Source: an uncultured Maribacter sp. (GTDB lineage: Bacteria > Bacteroidota > Bacteroidia > Flavobacteriales > Flavobacteriaceae). Taken from it: a stretch of 64,000 nt of DNA. The stretch lies in the NCBI GenBank assembly GCA_947493885.1, contig CANLTE010000003.1, positions 310,001 to 374,000 on the forward strand. Direction: 5' to 3'. Under the pieces are notes generated by a model that saw nothing but the letters and a program-made list of their open reading frames with translations, had not been told where the DNA came from and did not search any database. The position numbers and the translations under genes were made by a program. Shown one piece after another: positions 36,398 through 45,188 of this stretch; position 1 is the stretch's first letter; every line of letters begins with the position of its first letter.

Positions 36398-36619
36398 ATG
36401 AAAAAACTATTAATATGTAGCACGGTAGTGCTGTTTGTTTTAATAGCACTATCAATTATAGCACCTGACTATCAGTTTGAAATTAATACAAATACCACCT
36501 ATTATATTTTAAGAATTGTGGATATCACATTATTGTATTTGGTACTTGGTTTAACTTTTTCCGCAATCTCTTGGATTATAACCTTCCAAAAAAGGGGTGA
36601 AGAGGAGTATAATGAATAA
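36398..36619 (+). CDS. Small two-helix membrane protein, unknown
   Basis: 73 residues with a hydrophobic segment at ~4-22 and another at ~40-63, joined by a polar loop and ending in a charged tail (KRGEEEYNE). Start is ATG at 36398. No family recognised. It ends 16 bp before the convergent stop of the next gene; GAATAAT/ATTATTC arms around the junction make only a weak hairpin. Confidence 0.6.
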   Translation: MKKLLICSTVVLFVLIALSIIAPDYQFEINTNTTYYILRIVDITLLYLVLGLTFSAISWIITFQKRGEEEYNE

Positions 36620-36635
36620 TATAACTGCAACTTAA

Positions 36636-37205
36636 TTATTCAATTATTCTAAAATCATCATTTCCATTATCATCTCCTTCAATGGCGGTTGAAAAAAGGA
36701 TATCCTTGAAAATATAGGCACTAATCAATACAATACCAACTAGAATTAATGGAACTGCGTAAGCTCCATTAAGCACTTTTAAAAATCCTCCAGTGATTAA
36801 TAGTAGTGTTCCAACAACCATAATCATATTCCAAATAATGTGCGAGCCAGTATTTTTAGAACGTAAATCGTAATCTAAAAAATAGGCAGTTCCTTCCATA
36901 ACCGTCCAAATAACAAATGCTAAGGCAGCGCTTATTTGAAAAAATATGGTGTACGAGAAATCAAGCGTTCTAAATATTCCGGTTAACATCCAAAAAACAA
37001 CCAAAACTAGTTTTACGTAATCAATAAATTGCTTTTTTTCTTTTTTGTAAAACCGAATACCATATAGAATACTTATAGAAAAAAATGACACCAATAATAC
37101 AGTAGATGCGAAAGGGATTGCTGTAGTTTTCATCAGAATTCCAGCAATTAAAATTAAAATTGCAATTCGTAATGGTGCAGTCAATATTTTTCTATAAGCC
37201 GTCAT
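36636..37205 (-). CDS. Multi-pass membrane protein, unknown
   Basis: 189 residues with about six transmembrane helices and a basic loop (FYKKEKKQFIDYVK) after the second or third helix; acidic C-terminus (EGDDNGNDDF). No motif recognised. It lies 12 bp after the zinc-ribbon-like gene on the same strand and may be cotranscribed with it. Confidence 0.65.
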   Translation of the reverse strand: MTAYRKILTAPLRIAILILIAGILMKTTAIPFASTVLLVSFFSISILYGIRFYKKEKKQFIDYVKLVLVVFWMLTGIFRTLDFSYTIFFQISAALAFVIWTVMEGTAYFLDYDLRSKNTGSHIIWNMIMVVGTLLLITGGFLKVLNGAYAVPLILVGIVLISAYIFKDILFSTAIEGDDNGNDDFRIIE

Positions 37206-37217
37206 AACATTTTGTTT

Positions 37218-37661
37218 TTAGATTACTTTAATATTGGCTTTTAAGCCTTCCATAATACCTATAATGTTGTTTACAGTTTCGTTTAAATAATAACGAATTA
37301 ATATATGTGGTATGCGAATTGTGGTAAATCCATTTTTAAATGAATGCATGTCTCCTTCAAGGTCATTCATAGCTTGCTCATGCGTCATTAAGCCATTTTC
37401 CGTTTCAATTTCAATGTTTAATTTAACTCTAGAAATTGCTACGTCTATTGATTTTTTTCCATCCCACCATTCCAACATAGCACTTACTCCAGCTTCTTTA
37501 AGCCCATAGTACAATTGCACGGCTTCTAATGGGGTGTTATTTAATTCAATTAATTTCTGCATCCGCGAATAATGCTTCTCGCAAAGCTCAACGCCTATAG
37601 TGTCCATTGCATTTTTATGATTCAGATAATCAAGTTCTTTATTACATTCTAAGCAGACCAT
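37218..37661 (-). CDS. Uncharacterised protein with N-terminal C-x2-C / C-x2-H zinc site
   Basis: 147 residues. Cys3, Cys6, Cys27 and His30 give a C-x2-C...C-x2-H pattern that suggests a treble-clef zinc ribbon. The remaining ~110 residues contain WWDGKKSIDVAISRVKLNIEIE, whose order of acidic residues and hydrophobic strands resembles a PD-(D/E)xK nuclease core, followed by a helix and a basic strand (TTIRIPHILIRYYLNE) as in DUF559-type very-short-patch-repair-like folds. The nuclease idea is a weak structural guess; catalytic residues would need checking. Confidence 0.6.
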   Translation of the reverse strand: MVCLECNKELDYLNHKNAMDTIGVELCEKHYSRMQKLIELNNTPLEAVQLYYGLKEAGVSAMLEWWDGKKSIDVAISRVKLNIEIETENGLMTHEQAMNDLEGDMHSFKNGFTTIRIPHILIRYYLNETVNNIIGIMEGLKANIKVI

Positions 37662-37746
37662 TTAAAATTTAGTTTATTAAGATTTGGGATAACTATAACC
37701 GCATAAAAATTCAATTATTATACTCTTTCGACGTATGACATCCCAC

Positions 37747-37784
37747 TTTTAGATGAACTGCATTTTTTTAGATGAACTGCATCT
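37747..37784. repeat. 19-bp tandem direct repeat upstream of the Nramp-pxp operon
   Basis: Two adjacent 19-bp copies, TTTTAGATGAACTGCATTT and TTTTAGATGAACTGCATCT (one mismatch), end 82 bp before the start of the Nramp-like gene. Each carries a short ATG...CAT symmetry. It is a candidate paired operator or activator site for the 5-oxoproline operon; the remainder of 37662-37866 shows no gene. Confidence 0.6.
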
Positions 37785-37866
37785 TAAATGTTAAAATATC
37801 TCTGTAAAATTTAGACTTTTACTTACGGAATTATATATTTACTATAATTATAACCCACCAAGTTTT

Positions 37867-39060
37867 ATGTTTAAGGAAATAGGACCAGGAATTCTCATTG
37901 CTGCAGCTTTTATTGGTCCAGGAACTGTAACCGCCTGTACACTAGCTGGAGTCAGTTTTGGTTACGCACTTCTTTGGGCCATGTTACTTTCTGTGATAGC
38001 AACTATTATTTTACAGGAAATGTCCGCTCGATTAGGCATAGTAACACAAAAAGGGTTAGCAGATATTATAAAACAAGAGCTTACAACTCCTTGGATTAAA
38101 AAAACGGTAATTGGAATTATATTAGCTGCTATTGTTATTGGTAATGCAGCCTACGAAGCAGGGAATATAGGTGGAGCCACCCTAGGGTTAGAAGCGCTTT
38201 TTGGAAATGAATATAATAATCTGTATCCATTTATTATAGGAGTAATAGCTTTTGTCCTTTTGTTTTTAGGCAATTATAAAACCCTTGAAAAAATATTTGT
38301 CACCTTAGTTTTGCTGATGAGTATTTCGTTTTTACTCACGGCAATAATTACCAAACCTAATTTACTAGAAATAGCAAAAGGGATGTTTATTCCTTCAATG
38401 CCCTCGGAAAGCATATTAATGGTTATTGCATTAGTGGGTACAACTGTAGTGCCGTACAATCTTTTTTTACATGCTTCGATAGTAAGTGAAAAGTGGAAAT
38501 CTACAGATTATTTAAAAACAGCTCAAAGAGATACTGTGATATCATTAACTATAGGCGGATTGGTTTCTATGGCAATAGTGATTGCAGCATCAAGTATTCC
38601 AGGTAAAGAAGTTTCTTCGGTGATGGATTTAACTAAGGGTCTAGAACCTTTATATGGAAATAGTGCAAAATATTTTATGGGAATAGGGCTTTTTGCTGCT
38701 GGTGTTACGTCTGCAATTACGGCGCCTCTTGCAGCTGCGTATGTTGCCAATAGTTGTTTTGGTTGGCAAGCCAATTTAAAGGATAATAGGTTTAGATTGG
38801 TATGGATGTCCATTTTATTTTTAGGTGTATTTTTTCTTTCGTTTGGAATAAAACCAATTGAAATTATAAAATTTGCTCAAGTAGCGAATGGTATTTTACT
38901 GCCAGCCACAGCGGTTTTTCTACTTTGGGTAACGAACAAATCATCAGTAATGGGAATTCATAAAAATTCTGCATTACAGAATACAATTGGTTCCATTATT
39001 ATAGTATTAACTTTATTGTTAGGGGTAAAAAGTATATTAAAAGTCTTTGAAGTATTCTAA
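37867..39060 (+). CDS. Nramp-family transporter lacking the metal-site motif, probable 5-oxoproline-linked permease
   Basis: 397 residues, about eleven transmembrane helices, LeuT-type Nramp fold. In metal-transporting Nramps helix 1 has DPGN and helix 6 a metal-binding Met before the PHN motif. Here helix 1 reads FIGPGTVTA (GPGT at 17-20, no Asp or Asn) and helix 6 reads GTTVVPYNLFLHAS with no Met. It is directly followed, 1 bp apart, by pxpA-pxpB-pxpC for 5-oxoproline breakdown; a similar Nramp-like gene (ycsG) sits beside ycsF in Bacillus subtilis. Import of 5-oxoproline or a related compound is therefore more likely than metal uptake; this is inference. Confidence 0.8.
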   Translation: MFKEIGPGILIAAAFIGPGTVTACTLAGVSFGYALLWAMLLSVIATIILQEMSARLGIVTQKGLADIIKQELTTPWIKKTVIGIILAAIVIGNAAYEAGNIGGATLGLEALFGNEYNNLYPFIIGVIAFVLLFLGNYKTLEKIFVTLVLLMSISFLLTAIITKPNLLEIAKGMFIPSMPSESILMVIALVGTTVVPYNLFLHASIVSEKWKSTDYLKTAQRDTVISLTIGGLVSMAIVIAASSIPGKEVSSVMDLTKGLEPLYGNSAKYFMGIGLFAAGVTSAITAPLAAAYVANSCFGWQANLKDNRFRLVWMSILFLGVFFLSFGIKPIEIIKFAQVANGILLPATAVFLLWVTNKSSVMGIHKNSALQNTIGSIIIVLTLLLGVKSILKVFEVF

Positions 39061-39061
39061 A

Positions 39062-39799
39062 ATGGCAATCCAAATAGATATAAATAGTGATGTTGGTGAG
39101 GGGATTAATAATGAATCTGAGATTTTTAAATTTATATCTTCCTGTAATGTTGCCTGTGGAGGTCATTATGGGGATGCAAATTCAATAAAATCAATTTCAT
39201 TACTAGCGAAAAAAAGCAATGTAAAAGTTGGGGCACACCCATCTTATCCAGATAAAGAAAATTTCGGTCGGGTATCCGTTAAAATGAATTCGGATGATTT
39301 TATTCATGAAATAAAAGCTCAAGTAAATACATTTCATAAAATATTATGTGATGTTGATATGCTAATGCATCATGTTAAACCACATGGTGCTTTGTATAAT
39401 GATTTGGTTAAAGACGAAGGTTTAGCGAACTCATTTTTGGAAGCAATACAACAGCATAAGAATGACATTTTTTTATATGTTCCTCCAAATTCTGTAATTA
39501 AAACTCTGGCATTAAATAGTGGTTTTAAAATAAAAGTAGAGGCTTTCGCTGATAGAAATTATAATGATGATTTAAGTCTTGTTTCAAGAAAATTGGATAA
39601 TGCTTTAATAAAAGAGCCTCAACAAGTTTTACAACATATATTGTTGCTGGTAGGCAAGCAAGTTAAAACGGTTTCGAGGAACCTTATCCCTATAAATGCA
39701 GATACCTATTGTATTCATGGAGATACACCGTTTGCTTTAAATATATTACAATATCTTTCCATAAAATTATCGAACCATAATATAGTTATTAAAAAATGA
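39062..39799 (+). CDS. pxpA: 5-oxoprolinase subunit A (LamB/YcsF family)
   Basis: 245 residues starting at ATG 39062 (an upstream frame overlapping the previous gene adds five unsupported residues). The family opening IDINSDVGEG, then SSCNVACGGHYGDANSI, VGAHPSYPDKENFGR, HHVKPHGALYND, EAFADRNYNDDLSLVSR and CIHGDTPFAL are all present. With PxpB and PxpC it hydrolyses 5-oxoproline to glutamate using ATP, recovering a damage product of glutamine and glutathione. It overlaps pxpB by 4 bp. Confidence 0.95.
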   Translation: MAIQIDINSDVGEGINNESEIFKFISSCNVACGGHYGDANSIKSISLLAKKSNVKVGAHPSYPDKENFGRVSVKMNSDDFIHEIKAQVNTFHKILCDVDMLMHHVKPHGALYNDLVKDEGLANSFLEAIQQHKNDIFLYVPPNSVIKTLALNSGFKIKVEAFADRNYNDDLSLVSRKLDNALIKEPQQVLQHILLLVGKQVKTVSRNLIPINADTYCIHGDTPFALNILQYLSIKLSNHNIVIKK

Positions 39800-40533
39800 T
39801 AGATTATTCTATATCCATAAAACCATTTGGTTCAAAAGCTATGTTAGTTGAGTGGCCTAATCATGTAGATGAAGACATTTTAAAAGACATTTTAAATTTT
39901 TCGAATTTTTTAAAAGGCAATTATTTAAAGGAAAATGAATGGGATATAATACCTGCATACAATTCATTAACATTAATAAATAGAAATGATGATATTAATA
40001 GAGATGAGTTTATAGCAAAACTACAAAATTGGTATGCTAGCAAAAAAGAGGCTGAATCCGTGCAACGCCATTTATGGAAACTACCCGTATGTTATGATTT
40101 AGAGTTCGGAATAGACCTCCTTGAGGTTGAAGACAAGCTAAACTTAAGTGTTGCCGAAATTATTCAAGAACATACAAAACATCAATATACAGTATTTGGC
40201 ATAGGTTTTCTTCCAGGTTTTATGTACTTAGGAGGGCTTCCAAAGCAACTCGAAATTCCAAGAAGAACATCGCCTCGTTTAACTGTTAAAAAAGGTGCTG
40301 TTGGCTTAGCTGGAAAACAAACAGGTGTATATCCACAAAATTCCCCAGGAGGGTGGAACATTATTGGTAACTGTCTGGTTCCTTTATTTTCTCCGCAAAA
40401 AAAGGAACCATGTTTTGTAAATGTGGGTGATAAAGTTCAGTTTTATGCTATTGAAAAGGCTGAATATGAACTCCGAAAAATTGAAATTGATGTCGGAATA
40501 TATAACCTCGAAAAAATAAAGATTGATGCTTAA
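39796..40533 (+). CDS. pxpB: 5-oxoprolinase subunit B (KipI-like)
   Basis: 245 residues in the allophanate-hydrolase subunit 1/KipI family: FGSKAMLVEW at the start, a central strand LPVCYDLEFGIDL, and the conserved GIGFLPGFMYLGGLPKQLEIPRR then VGLAGKQTGVYPQNSPGGWNIIG. It couples with PxpC. ATG at 39796 overlaps the pxpA stop (ATGA), and the end overlaps pxpC, so all three are translationally linked. Confidence 0.95.
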   Translation: MIDYSISIKPFGSKAMLVEWPNHVDEDILKDILNFSNFLKGNYLKENEWDIIPAYNSLTLINRNDDINRDEFIAKLQNWYASKKEAESVQRHLWKLPVCYDLEFGIDLLEVEDKLNLSVAEIIQEHTKHQYTVFGIGFLPGFMYLGGLPKQLEIPRRTSPRLTVKKGAVGLAGKQTGVYPQNSPGGWNIIGNCLVPLFSPQKKEPCFVNVGDKVQFYAIEKAEYELRKIEIDVGIYNLEKIKIDA

Positions 40534-41365
40534 AGTTTTAAAACCAGGTTTTTTCTCAACAATTCAGGACAATGGGAGGTATGGTTTGTTAGATAAAGGA
40601 GTTCCTGTTTCTGGATATATGGACGCTTTTTCAGCATCTAAACTTAATAAACTTCTTGAAAACGAGAAGGACAGTGCAATGATAGAGGTCACTATGACGG
40701 GCCCTCAGCTTAAGTTTACTCAGCCAACTACAATTTGTATTGGTGGGGCTACGGTTTCAGGAACAATTAATAATGCACCTATTTTAAACTATAAATTATA
40801 TACTATAAATTCAGGAGACATCGTTTCTTTTGGAAAATTAAGCAAGGGTTTCCGCGCATATATAGCTATAAAAGGAGGATTTCAAACAAAAAAAGTATTA
40901 AATAGTAGGTCTTTTTTTCAACCAATAACACAGTTTGGATGTATCAAAAAAGATGATGAAATTGAGTATAAAGGCATTAGCAGTTTTAAGCCTAAAATAT
41001 CGGAACTAAAAATAGATTCACACCTTGACAAAAAAATACTTAAGGTATTTAGAGGTCCAGAATTTGATTTACTTAATGATAAACAGTTGGAAGAGATTTT
41101 TTTTCAGAAATTTTCTGTGTCAAAAGAAAATAACAGAATGGCTTACCAAATTAAGGAAACCATTCCTGGACTCAATTATTCAATGTTAACTTCTGCTACT
41201 CAACCAGGAACCATACAATTAACTCCAGCTGGAAAACTTATTATTTTAATGAAAGACGGGCAAACTACTGGGGGATACCCTCGTGTTTTACAATTGTCAG
41301 AAAACGCTATTTCTATTCTAGCTCAAAAAAAATATGGAGATAAAATTTCTTTTAAATTGGAATAA
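40526..41365 (+). CDS. pxpC: 5-oxoprolinase subunit C (KipA-like)
   Basis: 279 residues in the allophanate-hydrolase subunit 2/KipA family. LKPGFFSTIQDNGRYGLLDKGVPVSGYMD is the family start, RAYIAIKGGF and the final YPRVLQLSENAISILAQKKYGDKISF are conserved. The ATG at 40526 is chosen over the TTG one codon earlier. It overlaps pxpB by 8 bp. No terminator is visible after it, so read-through into the ilv leader region is possible. Confidence 0.93.
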   Translation: MLKVLKPGFFSTIQDNGRYGLLDKGVPVSGYMDAFSASKLNKLLENEKDSAMIEVTMTGPQLKFTQPTTICIGGATVSGTINNAPILNYKLYTINSGDIVSFGKLSKGFRAYIAIKGGFQTKKVLNSRSFFQPITQFGCIKKDDEIEYKGISSFKPKISELKIDSHLDKKILKVFRGPEFDLLNDKQLEEIFFQKFSVSKENNRMAYQIKETIPGLNYSMLTSATQPGTIQLTPAGKLIILMKDGQTTGGYPRVLQLSENAISILAQKKYGDKISFKLE

Positions 41366-41369
41366 TATT

Positions 41370-41399
41370 TTGCTAGAACTATTTTTTTAACTAAAATTG
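41370..41399 (+). promoter_or_regulatory. Candidate promoter for the ilv leader
   Basis: TTG (41370-41372), 19 bp, then TAAAATTG (41392-41399), one mismatch from the Bacteroidota pattern TTG-N19-TAnnTTTG. Transcription would begin almost at the leader-peptide ATG (41405), giving a nearly leaderless mRNA. Low certainty; an upstream start is equally possible. Confidence 0.35.
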
Positions 41400-41404
41400 T
41401 TCCA

Positions 41405-41461
41405 ATGAAAACAAAAAGTGTTTTAATCAATGTCATTGTTATTGTCTCTTCAAGGAGATGA
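41405..41461 (+). CDS. ilv operon leader peptide (18 aa, Val/Ile/Leu-rich)
   Basis: ATG to TGA encodes MKTKSVLINVIVIVSSRR. Eight of the nine codons from residue 6 to 14 are Val, Leu or Ile, exactly the end products of the operon that follows. The stop codon overlaps the first strand of a possible antiterminator (41459-41466), and a strong terminator starts 25 bp further on. Slow translation when charged tRNA for these amino acids is scarce would leave the antiterminator strand free. Not conserved by name, so the case rests on codon content, position and the alternative RNA structures. Confidence 0.8.
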   Translation: MKTKSVLINVIVIVSSRR

Positions 41462-41520
41462 TATAGATTTCTATTGATTTTAAAGAAGCCTGTATCATAC
41501 GTACTGATACAGGCTTTTTT
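41459..41520 (+). promoter_or_regulatory. Transcription attenuator of the ilv operon (antiterminator/terminator switch)
   Basis: Three mutually exclusive structures are visible. The terminator pairs AAGCCTGTATCA (41486-41497) with TGATACAGGCTT (41505-41516). The antiterminator pairs TGATATAG (41459-41466) with CTGTATCA (41490-41497), eight pairs with one G-U. A small upstream hairpin ATAGA/TCTAT (41463-41474) uses the same first strand and so would free the terminator. A ribosome at the leader stop would cover 41459-41466 and favour termination; one stalled at the Val/Ile codons would not. Confidence 0.75.
41486..41520 (+). terminator. Rho-independent terminator (attenuator arm)
   Basis: Perfect 12-bp stem with a 7-base loop, the 3' arm running into a stretch of six T residues (41515-41520). 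It lies about 200 bp before ilvD with no gene between leader peptide and hairpin. Confidence 0.9.
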
Positions 41521-41657
41521 ATATAGATAAATTAAACTAATGAATATGATATATAATACAATGTTAAGTAATTGATTATTAGATATTTAAAATAAATTGG
41601 AGGAAGTTGAATTTAGACATAGAATACTTGTTAAAATATTAAGGTTTATTAATCATT

Positions 41658-41665
41658 TATATTTG
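41658..41665 (+). promoter_or_regulatory. Possible secondary -7 box upstream of ilvD
   Basis: TATATTTG matches TAnnTTTG and lies 51 bp before the ilvD start, downstream of the attenuator. A TTG occurs upstream but with a 27-bp spacer, longer than usual. If real it would allow basal expression that escapes attenuation. Confidence 0.3.
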
Positions 41666-41716
41666 ATTAACTATAAATAATGTAGTGATTTTATTGAATA
41701 CATAGAAAAGTCTCAG

Positions 41717-43393
41717 ATGGAATTAAATAAATACAGTAAAAACGTAACACAAGACCCAACGCAACCAGCAGCACAGGCAATGCTTTATGCTATTGGTTTT
41801 AAAGATGAGGATTTTAACAAACCACTTATTGGTATAGCAAGTACAGGCTACGAAGGTAACCCATGTAATATGCATTTAAATGATTTGGCCAAATTGGTTA
41901 AAGAAGGTGTAAACTCCAAAGAAACAGTTGGTCTTATATTCAATACAATAGGTGTTAGTGATGGTATATCTATGGGAACACCCGGAATGCGTTTTTCATT
42001 ACCTTCTAGAGACATTATCGCCGATTCCATGGAAACTGTAGTACAAGGAATGTCTTATGACGGTTTGGTAACGGTAGTTGGTTGTGATAAAAATATGCCA
42101 GGTGCGTTAATGGCTATGTTGCGATTAAACCGTCCTTCAATACTGGTTTACGGTGGTACAATTGCTTCGGGTTGTCACAATGATAGAAAACTAGATATTG
42201 TTTCTGCATTTGAAGCATGGGGAGAAAAAGTAGCAGGCACCATGGAAAATGATGAATACCGTGAGGTAATTAAAAAATCTATTCCAGGAGCAGGAGCTTG
42301 TGGGGGGATGTATACGGCTAATACCATGGCTTCGGCAATAGAGGCACTTGGAATGTCTATGCCATATAACTCTTCCAACCCTGCAATAAGTAATAACAAA
42401 GAGGAAGAATGTATAGCAGCAGGTAAGCAGATGCGCATTCTTATCGAAAAAGATATTAAGCCCTTAGATATAGTAACACGTAAGTCATTAGAAAATGCAA
42501 TCCGTTTAGTTACCATAATGGGAGGTTCAACAAACGCAGTATTACATTTCTTAGCAATTGCTAGAGCCGCTGATATTGACTTTACATTAAAAGATTTCCA
42601 ACATATTAGTGACACAACGCCATTTATTGCAGATTTAAAACCTAGTGGTAAGTATTTAATGGAAGATGTGCACCGTATTGGAGGTATTCCAGCAGTTTTA
42701 AAGTATTTGCTAAAAAATGGGATATTACATGGTGACTGTTTAACCGTTACAGGAAAAACACTTGCTGAAAACCTTGAAAACGTACCAGATTTAGAAGAAG
42801 GTCAAGACGTTATAATGCCACTAGATAAGCCTATTAAGGCTACAGGGCATTTACGTATGCTTTATGGAAATTTAGCAAGTAATGGTTCTGTAGCCAAAAT
42901 AACAGGTAAAGAAGGTTTAATATTCAAAGGAACAGCTAAAGTATTTAATAGCGAATATGATGCTAACGATTCCATACGTGCTGGAAAAGTACAAAAAGGT
43001 GATGTCGTCGTTATTCGTTACGAAGGACCCAAGGGTGGACCAGGAATGCCTGAAATGTTAAAGCCAACTGCGGCAATTATGGGAGCAGGCCTTGGAAAAG
43101 AGGTTGCTTTAATAACAGATGGTCGTTTTTCTGGTGGAACGCATGGCTTTGTTGTTGGACATATTTCGCCTGAAGCTCAAGAAGGTGGCGTAATTGGTTT
43201 AGTTAAAGACGGCGATGTTATTACCATTGATGCTGAAACAAATCAGATTAACGTTGAGGTATCTGATGAAGAATTAGCAGAAAGAAAAGCTGCTTGGGTG
43301 GCCCCTGAATTAAAATTTAAAAAAGGTGTGCTTTACAAATATGCGCGCTCTGTATCATCAGCTGCACAAGGGTGCGTTACCGATGAGTTTTAA
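41717..43393 (+). CDS. ilvD: Dihydroxy-acid dehydratase
   Basis: 558 residues, the usual length. The iron-sulfur-cluster cysteines are in [23 protein letters not shown] and [16 protein letters not shown], and [15 protein letters not shown] with [20 protein letters not shown] are the signature segments. It dehydrates the dihydroxy acids to 2-oxoisovalerate and 2-oxo-3-methylvalerate, the third common step of valine and isoleucine synthesis. First structural gene after the attenuator. Confidence 0.97.
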   Translation: MELNKYSKNVTQDPTQPAAQAMLYAIGFKDEDFNKPLIGIASTGYEGNPCNMHLNDLAKLVKEGVNSKETVGLIFNTIGVSDGISMGTPGMRFSLPSRDIIADSMETVVQGMSYDGLVTVVGCDKNMPGALMAMLRLNRPSILVYGGTIASGCHNDRKLDIVSAFEAWGEKVAGTMENDEYREVIKKSIPGAGACGGMYTANTMASAIEALGMSMPYNSSNPAISNNKEEECIAAGKQMRILIEKDIKPLDIVTRKSLENAIRLVTIMGGSTNAVLHFLAIARAADIDFTLKDFQHISDTTPFIADLKPSGKYLMEDVHRIGGIPAVLKYLLKNGILHGDCLTVTGKTLAENLENVPDLEEGQDVIMPLDKPIKATGHLRMLYGNLASNGSVAKITGKEGLIFKGTAKVFNSEYDANDSIRAGKVQKGDVVVIRYEGPKGGPGMPEMLKPTAAIMGAGLGKEVALITDGRFSGGTHGFVVGHISPEAQEGGVIGLVKDGDVITIDAETNQINVEVSDEELAERKAAWVAPELKFKKGVLYKYARSVSSAAQGCVTDEF

Positions 43394-43454
43394 AATAAAA
43401 ACTAATTAAAATCCTATTGTCATTTAAGTATACTTAAAAAATAGGTTATAGCTT

Positions 43455-45188
43455 ATGGAAACATTGAAAGCAGAAAAAACGGAAACAAAAAATAAAAAAA
43501 CGATGAGAATTAGTGGAGCGGAAGCTATAATACATTGTTTATTGGCAGAAGGAGTAGATTTATTATATGGTTATCCTGGTGGAGCAATTATGCCTGTTTA
43601 TGATGAACTATATAAATTTCAAGATAAGTTAACACACATATTAACCCGCCATGAACAAGGTGCTACTCATGCAGCTCAAGGTTATGCTAGGGTGACTGGT
43701 AAAGTTGGTGTTGCTATGGCAACTTCGGGTCCAGGTGCTACAAATTTAGTCACTGGTATTGCTGATGCTCAAATAGATTCTACACCAATGGTGTGTATTA
43801 CGGGTCAAGTATTTAGACACCTGCTTGGTTCTGATGCTTTTCAAGAAACAGACATTATTGGTATTTCTACACCTGTAACTAAATGGAATTATCAAATCAC
43901 TAGAGCTTCCGAAATTCCGGAAATAATGGCTAAAGCATTTTTTTTAGCACGTTCTGGAAGACCAGGACCAGTTCTTGTTGATATTACTAAAAATGCTCAA
44001 TTAGAAGAATTTGATTTTAGTTATGAGCAGTGCAAAGGTGTACGTAGTTACAAACCTGTTCCAAAACCAGAAATATCTGCAATAGATGCAGCTGCTGAAT
44101 TAATAAACAGGGCTAAAAAACCATTTATAGTATTTGGTCAAGGTGTAATTTTAGGAGAAGCTGAGGAGGAGTTAAAAGCACTTGTTGAGAAGGCAGGAAT
44201 TCCAGCTGCATGGACTATTTTAGGTTTATCGGCTATGGATACCGATCACCCGCTAAATGTTGGTATGGTTGGTATGCACGGTAATTATGGTCCAAACATT
44301 CTTACTAACGAATGTGATGTTCTTATCGCAATAGGGATGCGTTTTGATGACCGTGTTACGGGAAGATTAGATGATTATGCTAAACAGGCTAAGGTTATTC
44401 ATTTTGAAATTGATCCAGCAGAAATCAATAAAAATGTAGTGTCAGATGTTGCCGTATTAGGTAATTCAAAAGAAACATTATCGTTAATACTGCCAAAAAT
44501 TAATGAGAATAAGCATGAAGCTTGGCATAACAAGTTCAAGGAGAAATACAAAATAGAATTTGACGAAATCATTAAACCACAACTAAACCCATCAAAGCCT
44601 GGCTTAACTATGGGCGAAGTATTGAAAGAAATAAATATTGCTTCCGAACATAAAGCAGTTATTGTTTCTGACGTAGGACAACATCAAATGTTTGCTTGTA
44701 GGTATGCTAAATTCAAACAATCTAAAAGCAATGTTACTTCTGGTGGTTTAGGAACTATGGGCTTTGCTTTGCCAGCTGCTATTGGAGCAAAAATGGGAGC
44801 AATGGAACGCGAAGTAGTTGCTATTATAGGTGATGGTGGTTATCAAATGACCATACAAGAACTAGGAGTAATATTTCAGCATAATATTCCTGTAAAAATT
44901 GTAGTGCTTAATAATGAGCATTTGGGAATGGTTCGTCAATGGCAGGAATTATTTTTTGAACGCAGATATGCGTCCACCGTTATGACGAATCCAGATTTTG
45001 TAAAAATTGCAGAAGGATATCATATTAAGGCGAAAAGAGTATCTGAAAGAGAAAATCTAAAAGATGCTGTTCAAGAAATGATGGCCTCAAAAGACCCTTA
45101 TTTCCTAGAAGTTCGTGTTGAAAAAGAAGATAATGTATTTCCAATGATTCCGGCAGGAGCATCGGTTTCAGAAATTAGATTAAAGTAG
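43455..45188 (+). CDS. ilvB: Acetolactate synthase, large (catalytic) subunit
   Basis: 577 residues with the three thiamine-diphosphate enzyme domains: ALLYGYPGGAIMP-type start with the catalytic Glu in RHEQGATHAAQGYAR, the central FAD-binding domain, and the C-terminal GDGGYQMTIQELG...NNEHLGMVRQWQE motif that binds ThDP-Mg. It condenses two pyruvates to acetolactate or pyruvate with 2-oxobutyrate. The stop codon overlaps the GTG start of the methyltransferase gene. The regulatory subunit gene ilvN follows one gene later. Confidence 0.96.
   Translation: METLKAEKTETKNKKTMRISGAEAIIHCLLAEGVDLLYGYPGGAIMPVYDELYKFQDKLTHILTRHEQGATHAAQGYARVTGKVGVAMATSGPGATNLVTGIADAQIDSTPMVCITGQVFRHLLGSDAFQETDIIGISTPVTKWNYQITRASEIPEIMAKAFFLARSGRPGPVLVDITKNAQLEEFDFSYEQCKGVRSYKPVPKPEISAIDAAAELINRAKKPFIVFGQGVILGEAEEELKALVEKAGIPAAWTILGLSAMDTDHPLNVGMVGMHGNYGPNILTNECDVLIAIGMRFDDRVTGRLDDYAKQAKVIHFEIDPAEINKNVVSDVAVLGNSKETLSLILPKINENKHEAWHNKFKEKYKIEFDEIIKPQLNPSKPGLTMGEVLKEINIASEHKAVIVSDVGQHQMFACRYAKFKQSKSNVTSGGLGTMGFALPAAIGAKMGAMEREVVAIIGDGGYQMTIQELGVIFQHNIPVKIVVLNNEHLGMVRQWQELFFERRYASTVMTNPDFVKIAEGYHIKAKRVSERENLKDAVQEMMASKDPYFLEVRVEKEDNVFPMIPAGASVSEIRLK

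Noticed and set aside
41463-41474. ATAGA/TCTAT mini-hairpin as an independent element
   Set aside because: Only five AT-rich pairs with a two-base loop; it is meaningful only as the competing structure in the ilv attenuator.
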